This document shows, one piece after another, positions 33,289 to 44,019 of a DNA stretch of 62,000 bases. Each line of letters opens with the position of its first letter. The first letter of the stretch is position 1. Where the stretch lies: positions 44,706-106,705 of the forward strand of contig JBBHKE010001768.1 in assembly GCA_037447655.1 (NCBI GenBank), in the 5' to 3' direction. The notes under the pieces were generated by a model, which saw nothing but the letters and a program-made list of their open reading frames with translations, made no database searches and was not told where the DNA came from. The translations under genes were made by a program, and so were the position numbers. This stretch comes from Zygnema cylindricum. Lineage: Eukaryota; Streptophyta; Zygnematophyceae; Zygnematales; Zygnemataceae.

Positions 33289-33898
33289 TGATAGGATCTT
33301 ACACAAAAATCAGAGTGCAAGACTACAGCGGAAGCATTCAGGAAAAAAATAATTCACACGAGAACGAACTGTTCACAAAAGCCAATATATTTCATAGACA
33401 TTTTTTTCCCACAAAAGATTAACTTCCTACTCCCTTTAAGCTGCAATATATAGTACATTTACTGTGACGTCACTACTTCAAACTACAAATCTAACCCAAA
33501 TCATATAGTGCGCACTAAGTGCGCACAAGTCAAATTGAGTCAACAGCGTAACACAAAGAACTGCCGCTACAACTCACACGTACAATCAAAACTAACTAAA
33601 GACAAAACGTACATTCCAACCGTACACTCCAAACGAAACATAACGTGGTCTTCGTCAAACTGAATCTCCGCGAAACCACGAAAACTACAATCCACTACAC
33701 GAATAAATAAAACCTCCCACGAATAAATAAAACCACCCACGAATAAATAAAACCAATCGGGACCACTAACTTAACGTAACGACAAATAAGCCAGCCGCGC
33801 GACAGACCGCGACGGCCGACTACAACTTTGACTGAAAAAGACAAACTAGCTGGCCGCGCGACAGACCGCGACGGCCGATTACAAACTTTGACTTAACA
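33289..33898 (-). repeat. Copia D 5' LTR
   Basis: 610 bp; differs from the 3' LTR by substitutions and small indels, including a triplicated AATAAATAAAACC segment near 33710-33750. A CT tract (33150-33288) adjoins its inner end where the primer-binding site should be. Confidence 0.8.
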
Positions 33899-34041
33899 CG
33901 GATCACAACGCGACAAATATTATTTTTTTTGTTCGCCCAAAAAATTTCACATTCGTGATGCATGTGCGTGGATCGTTTTTCATTCGCTGTTTGGGCGGTA
34001 CTACCTAAAAGCACCCCGTCGAGGTGATTTTGGTGCCCGGG

Positions 34042-34347
34042 CGTCGAAAAGCGGAAAACGCCAAAACGCGTTCACATGTCGACAAACACGAAGTACATCC
34101 AAAGTATGAATTGACGTTCACACTTTGGTAGTAATGATTTTTTCGTACGGCTAAGTTTTTGTCAAAGTTCCCTGAATTTTAGGGCAAAAAGGTCGAAAAA
34201 GGGAAAACGCCAAAACACGTTCACATGTCGACAAACACGCAGTACATTCAAAGCATGAATTGAACGTTCACTGTACTTTGGTAAAAATGAATTTCTCGTA
34301 CGACTAAAGTTTTTGTCAAAGTTCCCTGAATTTTAGGGCAAAAAGAC
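34042..34347. repeat. 150-bp tandem duplication upstream of PAN gene
   Basis: Two copies, 34042-34191 and 34192-34347, share GGAAAACGCCAAAACNCGTT, CACATGTCGACAAACAC and TTGTCAAAGTTCCCTGAATT. They end about 370 bp before the start codon of the PAN-domain gene. Confidence 0.75.
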
Positions 34348-34384
34348 AGAGAAAAGTAGATTCATTAAAACATGGGGACGTACC

Positions 34385-34670
34385 GTGACTCCTTTTATCT
34401 CCTCTCGTTTGTCCTACTCTCCCGATCCCTTTCCCTCTACCTCCCATAATCCTTCCATTTCCTCCATTTCTCCTTCCCGTCTCTCTTGCTGCCCTTCCCT
34501 GTACCCCTTCACTGTACCCCTTCCCTCCACCCCCTCCCTCCACCCTTTCCCTCCACCTCTACCTCCACTTCAACTTTGACAATTTTTCTCCGTCCTTTCC
34601 CTCTCCTCTTCCCCTTCCCTCCCTTTACCTCATCCGATACCTCCCCCTCCACGTCAGCCATACCTACCTC
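34385..34670. repeat. Pyrimidine-rich promoter tract
   Basis: CT/CCTCC-rich sequence just upstream of the PAN-domain gene start at 34719. Plant core promoters may carry such Y patches; no clear TATA box is seen. Confidence 0.6.
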
Positions 34671-34718
34671 TCTCTGCCCTCAGTACATAAGCGACAAAAC
34701 TCGAGAGAAGATTGTACA

Positions 34719-37203
34719 ATGGCCTCAAAAAATAACCAACCAATGGCAGCCCGAGTTCGCACGTGCAAAAGGACAACTCTGAAAAGTGGGCCGGTGCTGC
34801 TGCTGTTTGCCGCCACTTTTTTGGGAGAAATTAGAGGTAAAACGAAGGGAGATTTTTTTTTGGTTTTTAAGGGTTTTTCAGAGGGAGTGAGGGAATGGGT
34901 AGGGAGAGAGGGAGGAACCAGAGAGGGTGAGGAGAGGGTGAGGGAGAGGGCGAGGGAGTGGGAGAGGGAGAGGGAGAGGGGATGGTTGACATTGCGGGGA
35001 ATGAGGAGAAGCCGGAGGTGAATGGTGGAGGGGTAAGAAGGAGGAAAATTTGAATTTTGGGGCTGGGGGGAAGGAAATTCTGCTTATTTTCATTTTTACC
35101 TTTGCCTGAAATCCCACTGTGGTCGCTTATCCTCCATCGTCGTCAACAATCTTTTCATTTTACTTTATTATTTTTTTTTCTGGTTCGTATTTTTTTTGCG
35201 TCATTTTTTTTTTTTTTTTTTTGTTTTTTCCGGTTCATTTCAGAGCCTGACTACTGCTTTATTTTCCAGTTTCTTCTATTCGTTTTTTTTCCTTTTTTCC
35301 ATTTTTTGGTGACGGCTATGCTAACCTCCCTTTGCTGGCCCCGACCTCTCTCTCCCCACACCCTCTCCCCCTCCTCATTCTCACCTCCTCCTCTCTCGTA
35401 CCTCTCACCCACCTCCCCGTCCTCTCTCCTCTCTCTTCCATCCTCCTTCCCATCCTCCTTCCCATCTTCCCTTCTCCCTCACCCCTTCCCTCACCCCTTC
35501 CCTCACCCCCTCCCTCATCCTCTCCCTTCCCCCTTCCGTGTCCCTTCTTTCCTCTCCCCCCTCCCCAGAATCCGCATCCTGCTCTCTCCCCAATAAGTAC
35601 AGCAGTTACCCGAACCGACTCTTCGGTACTCCGAACGACGACTTTTCCGTACTGTCGGTGGAGAGCGACGCGGCGTGCCTGAGTCTCTGCAATGCCAACT
35701 GTTCCTGCGTCGCATATGCGACGTTCCAGTCGTCGCCGTCGCAGAACTGCTTCATTTTCACGACGCTGAACGAGGGAGTGGCCGTCACGTCGAATCTAAC
35801 CACGCTTTATATTCGCAAAGGTACGTTTTTTTTTTTTTTTTTTTGGTTTTTGGTGTCCGCCCCGCGTATTTGTTCACCCGTGGTCGGGAGACCGTGACGT
35901 GACGGTGACGGTAGTGAGTGACGTGACGGTGACGTGACGTGATGTGACGTGACGGTAACTGTGAGGGTGACGTAATTGTGACGGGACGTGACAGTGACGG
36001 TGACGGTGACGGGATGGTGAGAGTGCGGATGGTGTTGGCTTACCGACATACGGTGACTCGCTGTCTGTTTTTTTTTTTTTTTTTTTTTCACTTTTGCCAT
36101 TTCCTTTTTCGGTTACATATTCTTTGTGTCGTAACTAAGCATTTTATTGGACTGTACTTTTATCATAAGCATTTTATTGGACTGTGTTTTTATCATCCGA
36201 GCCTGACTCCCTTTCTCTTCCTCTCTCCCTTTCTCTCTCCCTCTCTCCCTCTCTCTCTGTCCCTATCTCTATTTCTCTGTCTCTCTCCTCTCTCTCCTCT
36301 TTTTGTACCTCCCTCTCTTTCTCTCTCCCTTCCTCTCTTTCTCTGGCCCTCTCTCTCTCTCTCTCCCTCTCCTTTTCTCCCTCACTTTCTCTCTTCCTTT
36401 GCCCTCTCTCCCTTCCCCCTTCTTCCCTTTCCCCCTCTCTCCCTACCCTCCCTCTCTCTCTTCCTCCCTCCCTCCCCCTCTCTCAACAGCTTCCTCTTGC
36501 CATTCCCACGAAGGCTACGAACAAGCCAAAGAAAAGGCTTACAGCGACTTGAAAAAGGACACCACCGTATTCATGAACAGTTCCTTGTCGCAGTGTAAAA
36601 CTATTTGTGACTCGAATTGTGGCTGCGTGGCTTTCGCCTACCACGACAAATATTTGTACTGCTACAATTACTTGTCACTCAAGGGGACAATTGAGTCATA
36701 TCAACATGTTGCGCTTTACACTCAAAAAGGAAGTATGTTTTCCTAAACTGTATCTGTTCCCAACTTATGTTTATGTTTGAGTAAACTTACCGTTTGTGTA
36801 GCTTTTGTTTGTCAACATTACTTCACTGTTGTATTTTTACGTTTTTTTTTTCGATTGTTTCGTTTTGTTTCAATTTTTTGGCTCTGTTGCGATGGTTTCA
36901 TTTGTTTCGATTGATTCGCTTGCTTCTTTTTGTTTCGTTTGTTTTGATTGTCTCGATTGTTTCGTTTCTTTCAATTGTTTCGATTGTTTCTATTGTTTCA
37001 ATTGTTTCACTTATTTCTTACTCAACTTTTACGATCTCGTGTTGTTGCATGTATTGACAGCTTCAAAACCGTACAATTCTCTCGCAATCACGGTAGTAGG
37101 AATCGTCTTCGGTTTGTTCCTTATTGGTTTATGTGCATGTTGTTTTTGTTTTTACAAAAGAAGGAGAAATACGGGTTTAGGACCATCGGGTAAGAATTCC
37201 TGA
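34719..37203 (+). CDS. PAN/apple-like two-module single-pass membrane protein
   Basis: Exons 34719-34836, 35569-35820, 36490-36732 and 37061-37189 (or read on to TGA at 37203), every junction in phase 1. Exon 1 encodes a basic N terminus and a hydrophobic signal or anchor (GPVLLLFAATFLGEIRG). Exons 2 and 3 each encode one Cys-rich module of about 80 residues with C..C.C.CVA(Y/F)A and a terminal LYIRKG or LYTQKG, the pattern of plant PAN/apple domains. Exon 4 gives a transmembrane helix (AITVVGIVFGLFLIGLCACC) then a basic KRRR stop-transfer. I infer a plasma-membrane protein with extracellular PAN modules, known in related families to bind carbohydrate or protein. The last GTAAGA may be a donor, so more exons could exist; I see no kinase. 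A decayed paralogue lies at 45220-46960. Confidence 0.65.
34880..34985. repeat. (GAGGGA)n in intron 1 of PAN gene
   Basis: Purine-rich simple repeat following the first exon. Confidence 0.8.
35340..35565. repeat. Pyrimidine tract before PAN exon 2
   Basis: More than 220 bp of C/T-rich DNA with CCTTCCCTCACC units, ending in the acceptor CCCCAG at 35568. Confidence 0.85.
35885..36030. repeat. (GTGACG)n array in PAN intron 2
   Basis: About 20 variants of GTGACG or GTGACGTGACG. Each holds a TGACG half-site (bZIP core), probably by chance of the repeat unit. Confidence 0.8.
36190..36488. repeat. (CT)n tract before PAN exon 3
   Basis: About 300 bp of CTCTCTCCCT ending in the acceptor CAACAG at 36489. 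Frames across it are artefacts. Confidence 0.9.
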
Positions 37204-39300
37204 CTTTGAAAAAAAATATTAGAAGAAAAACTATGTCAAAATTTCGTTGGTTGGGTCTTTCTGATTTGTATAATTTTTATAAGTGTTAGCATTTTTATAT
37301 GTATAATTTTTATATGTTTCTTACAAGTGTTTGAAATGTTTTAACCTTTTTTGAAAGACATAATTGTACATGTGCAATTTTTAGAACTGTCCATTCATTT
37401 TGTTGAAAAAAGGAAAGTAAGAAAAGGAGTAAAAAAATGATTTTTTTCTGCGACGGTTATTCTCTATCTCTTTAAAAAAAAGAAAAAATAATCCAAAAAT
37501 TTAACTTGTGAATAAAAATTATCGCCTGCACTTCGCAATTTTAAAGCAAAAAAAAAAAGCAAATCAAACTCAATTTTCAATTTGAAAAATTTGCAACGCT
37601 AATTTTGCAAATCTACCTTGGTTTTTTGCAAATTTCAACTGAATTTTGAAAATCGAACATGAATTTTACGTTTTCACATTGAGTTTTGTAATTCTATTTT
37701 TTTTTTTCTTGTCGGAATTTGACCTATGCAAGAGTTAATTTAATTTTCCATTATACTTTCAATTCTACGATTCTAAATTAAAGTTTATATTTGTAACTGG
37801 ATTTTGATTTTTTTTTTTTTTTTTTTAATTCTAATTGGGATTTTGGATTCTTAGTTCAATTTTGCAATTCTAAAACGAATTTTGAAATTTTCGCTTGCAT
37901 TTAAAAACGCAGAAACTGGATTTTTTAATTCTAACCTGAATGTTGTGATTTTATTTTGCAATTTCAATTCAGATTTTTGTTAAGCTAAATTAATTTTCTC
38001 ATTTCTTAAATTGAACATTGCAACTCTAATTTAAAACCTTAACAATTCTAGCTCAAAAAAATTGCAAATGAAAAAAAAAATTAACTCGTTGTTTTGCAAT
38101 TTGAAACAAATTTTGCAGGTACCTTACCTTCTACGACACTATAAATACGTCAAAAAAATGCGACGTGTTTTTATTTCGTGAATCAATTTTTAGAAAAGTT
38201 TCTGCAGAATAAAAATTCAGAGAATTTTGCTTATTTTCAGGATAATATAAAAGGAAGTATAACAAAATAGATTCTTTTATTTGAAATTATTCCGTCAGGT
38301 TTTCATATGAGTAGTTGTCGAAACACTTCAAGTAGGCTTATCGTTTTTTTTATTCTAATAATTATTTTTTTAGTTCATATTTTCTTCACAGTTTTTTTTT
38401 TTTGGAAATCGTGCGATTTTTGAAGTGTCTCGGTTATCCTCATCGATTTTTTTTTTTTCCTTTTACTTTTATTTCCATCTTGTTAAAATCATTATGCTTC
38501 GAAACTATATTTTCTACCAATTCTTCTCAAAAGTTTTGTTTAATCTCTTTTTCGGTGGATACCTTTCCGTCTAATTAAGGTTTTTATTTCTGGTCTATAA
38601 ATTTCTTACAATTTTTTATTTTTTTGTGGTACTATTATTGATATGCATAATTTTTCTGGTGTCATCTTCCTCTTTATGATATTTTTATCTTTTTTGCATT
38701 ATTGTCCGAGAGTTAGCATTCCCCCAAAAATTGTCATTTTTTTTTTTTTTTCAGCCTTTTTTGTGTGCGAGATTTTTTAATATCTGTTTTTCCACTTCCT
38801 AGTTTTGGAACGAAAGAGCTGTCTTTATTCATTTGCATATTTTTCTAATTGAAAACATTTTAAAGGCTAAACTTGAAATAAATATGGAATCTCAGATTAT
38901 TTAATTTTTGTATAAAATTACCTAATAAATTAATATATTGTCCCAAACTAGTTTCATAAATTACAGTTTATAAATTTATGGTTTGAAAAGTTTAAGAACA
39001 CATACTACTTTTAGTTCATTAAAGCATTTAAATTACTTTAAACATAAATCTAAAATTTTACTATGGATAAAGTATTTATAAGTCAAGGAGAGGACCCAGA
39101 ACATAGTATAGAATTTTCTCAAAATTCAGATTGATATAAAATATTAGGAGTTTTTTTTGTCTATTGTAAAAACCATATTAAACAGATTAAAATTCATAAA
39201 TTAAAAATAACTCTTATAAATTTACATCTATTATGTATCTCTATATACTCAGCCTTGTTTTCAAGTATGCCTACTTGTATTTTATATATTAAGTCTACAT
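37204..39300. other. AT-rich region downstream of PAN gene
   Basis: The first 230 bp are homologous to the region after the minus-strand paralogue (TTGGTTGGGTCTTTCTG at 37236 against the minus strand near 45200; CCATTCATTTTGTTGAAA at 37391 against 45095), so they were part of the duplicated unit. After that only A/T-rich sequence with poly-T runs; no gene seen. Confidence 0.6.
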
Positions 39301-39327
39301 TATATACACACATATATATATATACAC

Positions 39328-39866
39328 GTCTTCCTCCCCACTACGCGACGGCACCTGCTCCCCGTCGCCATGTACCTCCAGATCTGATTTTTGTCGTCTT
39401 CCCCCCCACTACGCGACGGCACCTGCTCCCCGTCGCCATGTACCTCTGGATCTGACTTTTGTCGTCTTCCTCCCAACTACACGACGGCACCAGCTCCCCG
39501 TCGCTATGTACCTCCAGATCTGATTTTTGTCGTCTTCCTCCCCACTACGCGACGGCACCTGCTCCCCGTCGCCATGTACCTCCGGATCTGATTTTTGTCG
39601 TCTTCCTCCCCACTACGCGACGGCACCTGCTCCCCGTCGCCATGTACCTCCAGATCTGATTTTTGTCGTCTTCCTCCCCACTACGCGACGGTACCTGCTC
39701 CCCGTCGCCATGTACCTCCGGATATGATTTTTGTCGTCTTCCTCCCCACTACGCGACGGCACCTGCTCCCCGTCGCCATGTACCTCCGGATCTGACTTTT
39801 GTCGTCTTCCTCCCAACTACGCGACGGCACCTGCTCCCCGTCGCCATGTAACTCCGGATCTAGCCT
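39328..39866 (+). repeat. Eight 68-bp monomers, LINE 5' UTR
   Basis: Unit boundaries fall at 39328 and every 68 bp to 39804. Each unit holds CTACGCGACGGCACCTGCTC, CGTCGCCATGTACCTCC and GATCTGATTTTTGTC. They lie directly upstream of the LINE ORF and behind a TA-rich target, like the 5' promoter monomers of some LINEs. The short frames repeating every 68 bp are artefacts. Confidence 0.85.
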
Positions 39867-40163
39867 GCGGCCGCTGCCAACCGCACGCCCACGGGCGAAA
39901 GCATAGGTGCGGCCCCCATCCGTAATCCTTACATTCCTTCCCCCCTTCTGTTCAACGCCAAACACCCCATTTCCTCTCACTAAAATCACGCCACGAACAC
40001 ACACACACACACACGCTCACACACACACAACCGAAAAAAAAAAAAAAAAAAAGGACCACTACCATTTCCACTATCTATTTCCCATGTTTTCCTTTCCTCC
40101 TTCCCATTTCCCCCTTCCTCTCCCTCTATCACGTCCCATGCTTCTCCCTCTCATTGAATAACC

Positions 40164-40640
40164 ATGTCCGGCCGTGCACCCTCACCTCTTCTCACTAGTT
40201 CACCTCCTCCACCTAAACCTCGCACACAAACCAAAACACGGATAGAATGTAGCGGGTGTCATAATCATTTTGCGAACGGTGCCGGTATTGCCCGACATAC
40301 AAAGAGTTGTCAACAATTTTTGGCCCAGAGCGGACCTTCCTCCAATACCCTTTCTTCCACCATACTCTTGTCCGGACCTACGAGCGAAGATTGGGCATTT
40401 GTACGCGATTTAGACGTGCTCGAAGCTTATGAATTGGGGCCCCCCCGTCCGCGATTATACACGCGAATTCCCATGGCTGTGCGGATTATCGTGCAAGAGG
40501 CCCTCCACCTTCCTTTGTCCCGTATTTATTCGGACCCCGCGGATGTTGGACCTTGGCACCTCCTTTTCATGTTTTCACTTTGGGTTCTAGTCTTACTTGG
40601 CCGTGGCGGTGGTAGCGGGGCCCGAGAAACTATGGCCTGA
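40164..40640 (+). pseudogene. LINE ORF, N-terminal C2H2 finger part
   Basis: Begins MSGRAPSPLL and has CSGCHNHFANGAGIARHTKSC, a CX2CX12HX4C-type finger as found at the N terminus of R2/NeSL/Utopia-like LINE proteins, where it binds target or template nucleic acid. A frameshift around 40580-40640 separates it from the RT part. Confidence 0.65.
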
Positions 40641-40745
40641 TGTCGACGTTTCCTTCGAGGTGATTGGCGAGCCCTTCATGCCGAGCACGAGGATCAAGTT
40701 GCGAGTGCTTCCTTCACACCACGTCGTACCTCTCGGACTTCAGAT

Positions 40746-41492
40746 GTGCCATTTTCTTATCGTCGTGCGGTTCATTTGGGTCGAGTTGGTGAGCTCTCTC
40801 GAGCTGTTCGGTCCCTCCAGCCATTTAATCCTGCTCCTCGGTCTTCTGAGACTGTGGAGATTCTCCGGACTCTTCATCCACTAGCTCCTACCCCACAATC
40901 CCCCTCTATTCACACCTTCAAGCCGCCAGAGTGTTTTATCTTGGATAGAGACTCCTTTATTAAAGCCCTTACGACTTCTCCACATCTTTCAGCAGGGGGT
41001 CCTTCGAGCACTGTTTATGAGCTATTTCGCGACGTTTTGCCTCCGGAATCTGGTGCTCAGGGTTTTGATATGTTTTTTCGAGTTTGTTCCCTTATTGCAG
41101 CTGGCACTGTCCCTTCACGTATTTGTGATCTCCTCACGGCCTCCCGCCTCGTAGCTGTCACCAAACCCAATGGGGGAATCCATTCTATTGCAGTGGGCGA
41201 GGTTTTGTACCGATTGGTGGCCTGTGCCATCTGCATCCAGCTCCAGCCCCCTTTCCATGATTACTTCTCTCCTCATCAGCTCGGAGTGGCAACCCGGGGG
41301 GGTTGTGAGGCCGTGGTCCACGGAATCCAGGCTTTGTTTGATGCCCATCCGGATTGGTTAGTCCTCCAGGTGGATGTTTCTAATGCCTTTAACACAGTGG
41401 ATCGGAATGCCATTTTTTCGGAGCTTATGGCTGCACCTTCCCAGATTGTCCAGATATTTCCTTTTGTGAGAGCTTTTTATGTTGATATTTGA
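40746..41492 (+). pseudogene. LINE reverse transcriptase, truncated
   Basis: Thumb-proximal and finger regions with SRLVAVTKPNGGIHSIAVGE (RT motif 1-2), HQLGVATRGGCEAVVHGI and VLQVDVSNAFNTVDRNA (motif A with its catalytic Asp). The frame ends at 41492, before the YADD motif, where SINE-like DNA begins. The motifs fit early-branching plant and protist LINEs; the exact clade is not determined. Confidence 0.75.
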
Positions 41493-41496
41493 GTAT

Positions 41497-41565
41497 TTTC
41501 TAGGTCTGTATAAGGATAGAAAAAGAGCTGAGGCGGTCTGCCTCTAACTCCCGGGGACTTACCTG
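41497..41565 (-). mobile_element. SINE 3' fragment in the LINE
   Basis: TATTTTCTAGGTCTGTATAAG.. to GGTCTGCCTCTAACTCC matches 12546-12612 of SINE copy 1, so a minus-oriented SINE tail sits exactly at the point where the LINE RT frame is lost. Confidence 0.6.
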
Positions 41566-41828
41566 GTTGTTTTCCGTAATTTTTTTTTTTTAGCTATGTT
41601 GGGGGGTTTTTGGTACGTGTTAGCTTTTTCTTTGATGTTTTGTTTGTTGGATTTTGCTTTTTTGGGTGTTTTGACTTCCCTGCCATCCTTTCCTATTTTC
41701 GTAGTTTTTGCCTTGAATTTCCCTTCTGTTTATTCCCTTGTTATGTGGTTTTTCAGTTTTAGCAATGCTACTTCCTTTTGTTCTTATAGACTCAGATGGT
41801 TTACCATCGCGCTTTTTAATAAAGTCGG

Positions 41829-41943
<115 letters not shown>

Positions 41944-43260
41944 ATACACATATAATATATACATATATATGTCAATTGGATATAATTAATATAGAGATGT
42001 TATATATTCATTTCTAAATTATATAAAACTATAAACTCTAAGTAAAATGTAATTTTAGCTTTGGATGTGAAAAACTATATATGCTGAAAATAGGTAAACG
42101 AAAAAATATGTCATAAGAATGAAATTTAAAATAGACAATCCTTTAGATTAATATAATATTTACAAATTTGTTTAACTATAAAATATTATAAAGAATTAAT
42201 GATAATTAAAAAAGAATGATACAAAAATAATGAATGTGTTAAAAAATAAGTTTAGAAAATTAAAATAGTTATTACCAGATCAATTAAATATCCTTTTCTT
42301 AGACAAGATATAAAAATTTATCAAGATATAATGTCAAATAAATTTTTTATTTGAAAATTACTCATGAAAAATATTTTGAATATCAAATCTAGTGCATCCA
42401 AAAATAATTTTCTATATAAATTTATGGCTAATTTAAACTAAAAATAAATAAACTCAAATAAATTTAAGGTAAATTCAAATTGTTTTATAGACTTAGAGGT
42501 AGAAAGATTAAATTGACCAAAAAAGAAAAATAATTAAATTGAAGTTTTTAGTTAACCCTAAATCTAAGAATGAAAATGTATTTATAACTAACAATTTACC
42601 AAATTAATAAATTTGTTAATGGATTTAAAAAAACAAAATTATCTAGTCCTAATAAAATTATATTAAAATTAACAAAGTATCAGGAATAATAATATTAAAA
42701 AATTCTGATCCTTTTACTTACATTTGTGAAATAGTCCTAATGACACACAAATAAAAGTTTTTTTTAATCCGAAATTTGTAATATATTTTCAATTTTTTTC
42801 GGTAATATATATATAATATTAAAACAGCTACACTTAAACACGACTTTATACAAAAGTTTAAATACAGATCTGAAAATAATATAATTTAATAAGACAAATT
42901 TGGAATTTTCAAAATCTTTATAAAACAATCTTTACCTGTTTTAACAATAGTTTTTGGATAAAAAATTATAATTAATAAATTCGAATATATTTTCAAATAC
43001 TTAAAAATCTATTAGAACTACATGGATCCCATTTTTTATATTATTTATATTTGGGGTGATATACTCAAAAATATCAAAATCCTTACAGCTTATATATTTA
43101 TTTGTGTATACAGAAATGTTGTAATTTCTCCACGTTTTTCATATCTTTTATATAACATTATCAGTTTCTTTACTTAATTTGGAATTTTTGAAATTAATTA
43201 AACCTATAGTAGACATTTTGAAATTATCCATATTCAAATCAAAATCATTACGAATTTCTA
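41944..43260. other. Strongly AT-rich region, no gene seen
   Basis: Over 80% A/T by eye, no ORF with recognisable content and no repeat family that I can match elsewhere in the window. Confidence 0.5.
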
Positions 43261-43264
43261 AATA

Positions 43265-43695
43265 TCTCCGCTCTTTCTATCCCCTATCCCCTCCTCTTCT
43301 CTCCCTTATCCCTTCACCACCCGGTTACCCCTCCTCTCTCTCTCCCCCTCTCCCTCTTCCTCTCCTGCTCTCGTTCCCTCTCCCTTTCCCTCTCCCTCTC
43401 CCTTTCCATCTCCCTCTCCCTCTCCATATCTCTCTCCCTTTCCGTCTCCCTCTCCCTCTATCCCTCCTCCCCTTTCTCTCTCTCTCCCTACCCCTCTCGC
43501 TCTCCCTCTTTTCCTTCCCAATTCTCTCTCTCGTTTTCTTCCGCTCTCTCTATTTCTCCCAACCTCTCTCTCCCCTCCACCATCGCTCCAAGGGATGAAA
43601 GGTGAGAGAAGAGGTGAGAGAGAGGGAAAGGAAAAAGGGAAAAGGGAGAGGGGAGAGGGGAGAGGGGAGAGGGGAGAGGGAAGGTAGGATGGGAG
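43265..43695. repeat. CT tract followed by GA tract
   Basis: 43265-43595 is CTCCCTTTCCCTCT-rich, and 43598-43695 switches to GGGAGAGGGGAGA. The mirror arrangement gives a long imperfect inverted repeat around 43590. Frames on both strands are artefacts. Confidence 0.85.
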
Positions 43696-43802
43696 AAGGT
43701 GAAATAAAAAAGTTAGAATAAGAATCAATTATGTATTTTCCGGCGAGGAAACCGGCACTCCAGTCGGTAAGCCGTACCGAAAACCGCAGGTACAACTCGA
43801 AT

Positions 43803-44015
43803 CACCTTGAATCGCTATTAGGGTTAATAATTTTTCGGGCACTTAAAACATCATGTCTGCGTACAAACTTGTCCTATTTTTACATTGAGACCGCCAATCG
43901 GAAGCTGAGGATCTTACCTTTCAATCGCAACCGTCAGATCTACAATCGGGCAAGTGTTTACGGAGAAAAGATTTAAGAGACGAAAAAATATCAACACTAA
44001 TAGCGATTCACGGTT
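43803..44015. mobile_element. M1 MITE with inverted core
   Basis: CACCTTGAATCGCTATTAGGG at the left and CAACACTAATAGCGATTCACGG at the right. The core (GAGACCGCCAATCGGAAGC..CTTTCAATCGCAACCGTCAGAT) runs in the opposite sense to the copy at 5984, as expected for a nearly palindromic element. Confidence 0.7.
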
Positions 44016-44019
44016 TACT

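Larger units (their letters stand above)
29868..33898 (-). mobile_element. Copia D, LTR-flanked deletion derivative
   Basis: Two direct LTRs (29868-30439 and 33289-33898) bracket 2.85 kb. The 5-bp CGGAT occurs directly outside both (29863-29867 and 33899-33903), a perfect target duplication, so the pair was inserted as one unit. On the minus strand the 3' LTR begins TGTTAAGTCAAAG after a GAGGGGGAT polypurine tract. The only coding remnant is an RNase H C-terminal piece (30500-30740). The rest holds the 50-bp array, an M1 MITE and unrecognised sequence. I see no primer-binding site next to the 5' LTR. Confidence 0.8.
39328..41828 (+). mobile_element. Non-LTR retrotransposon (LINE), internally deleted
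   Basis: Order: 68-bp monomers, leader with poly-A (40036-40053), ORF start 40164, RT fragment to 41492, SINE-like piece, 3' UTR (41590-41828) ending AATAAAGTCGGC and a (TA)n tail. Motif C (YADD) of RT and any endonuclease are missing, so it cannot move by itself. Confidence 0.75.

Noticed and set aside
35405-35593. Arg/Gly/Glu-rich minus ORF
   Set aside because: Antisense of a CT tract in intron 1 of the PAN gene.
39391-39925. Series of 62-67-codon ORFs spaced 68 bp
   Set aside because: They are the same frame reappearing in each monomer and all end at equivalent stops.
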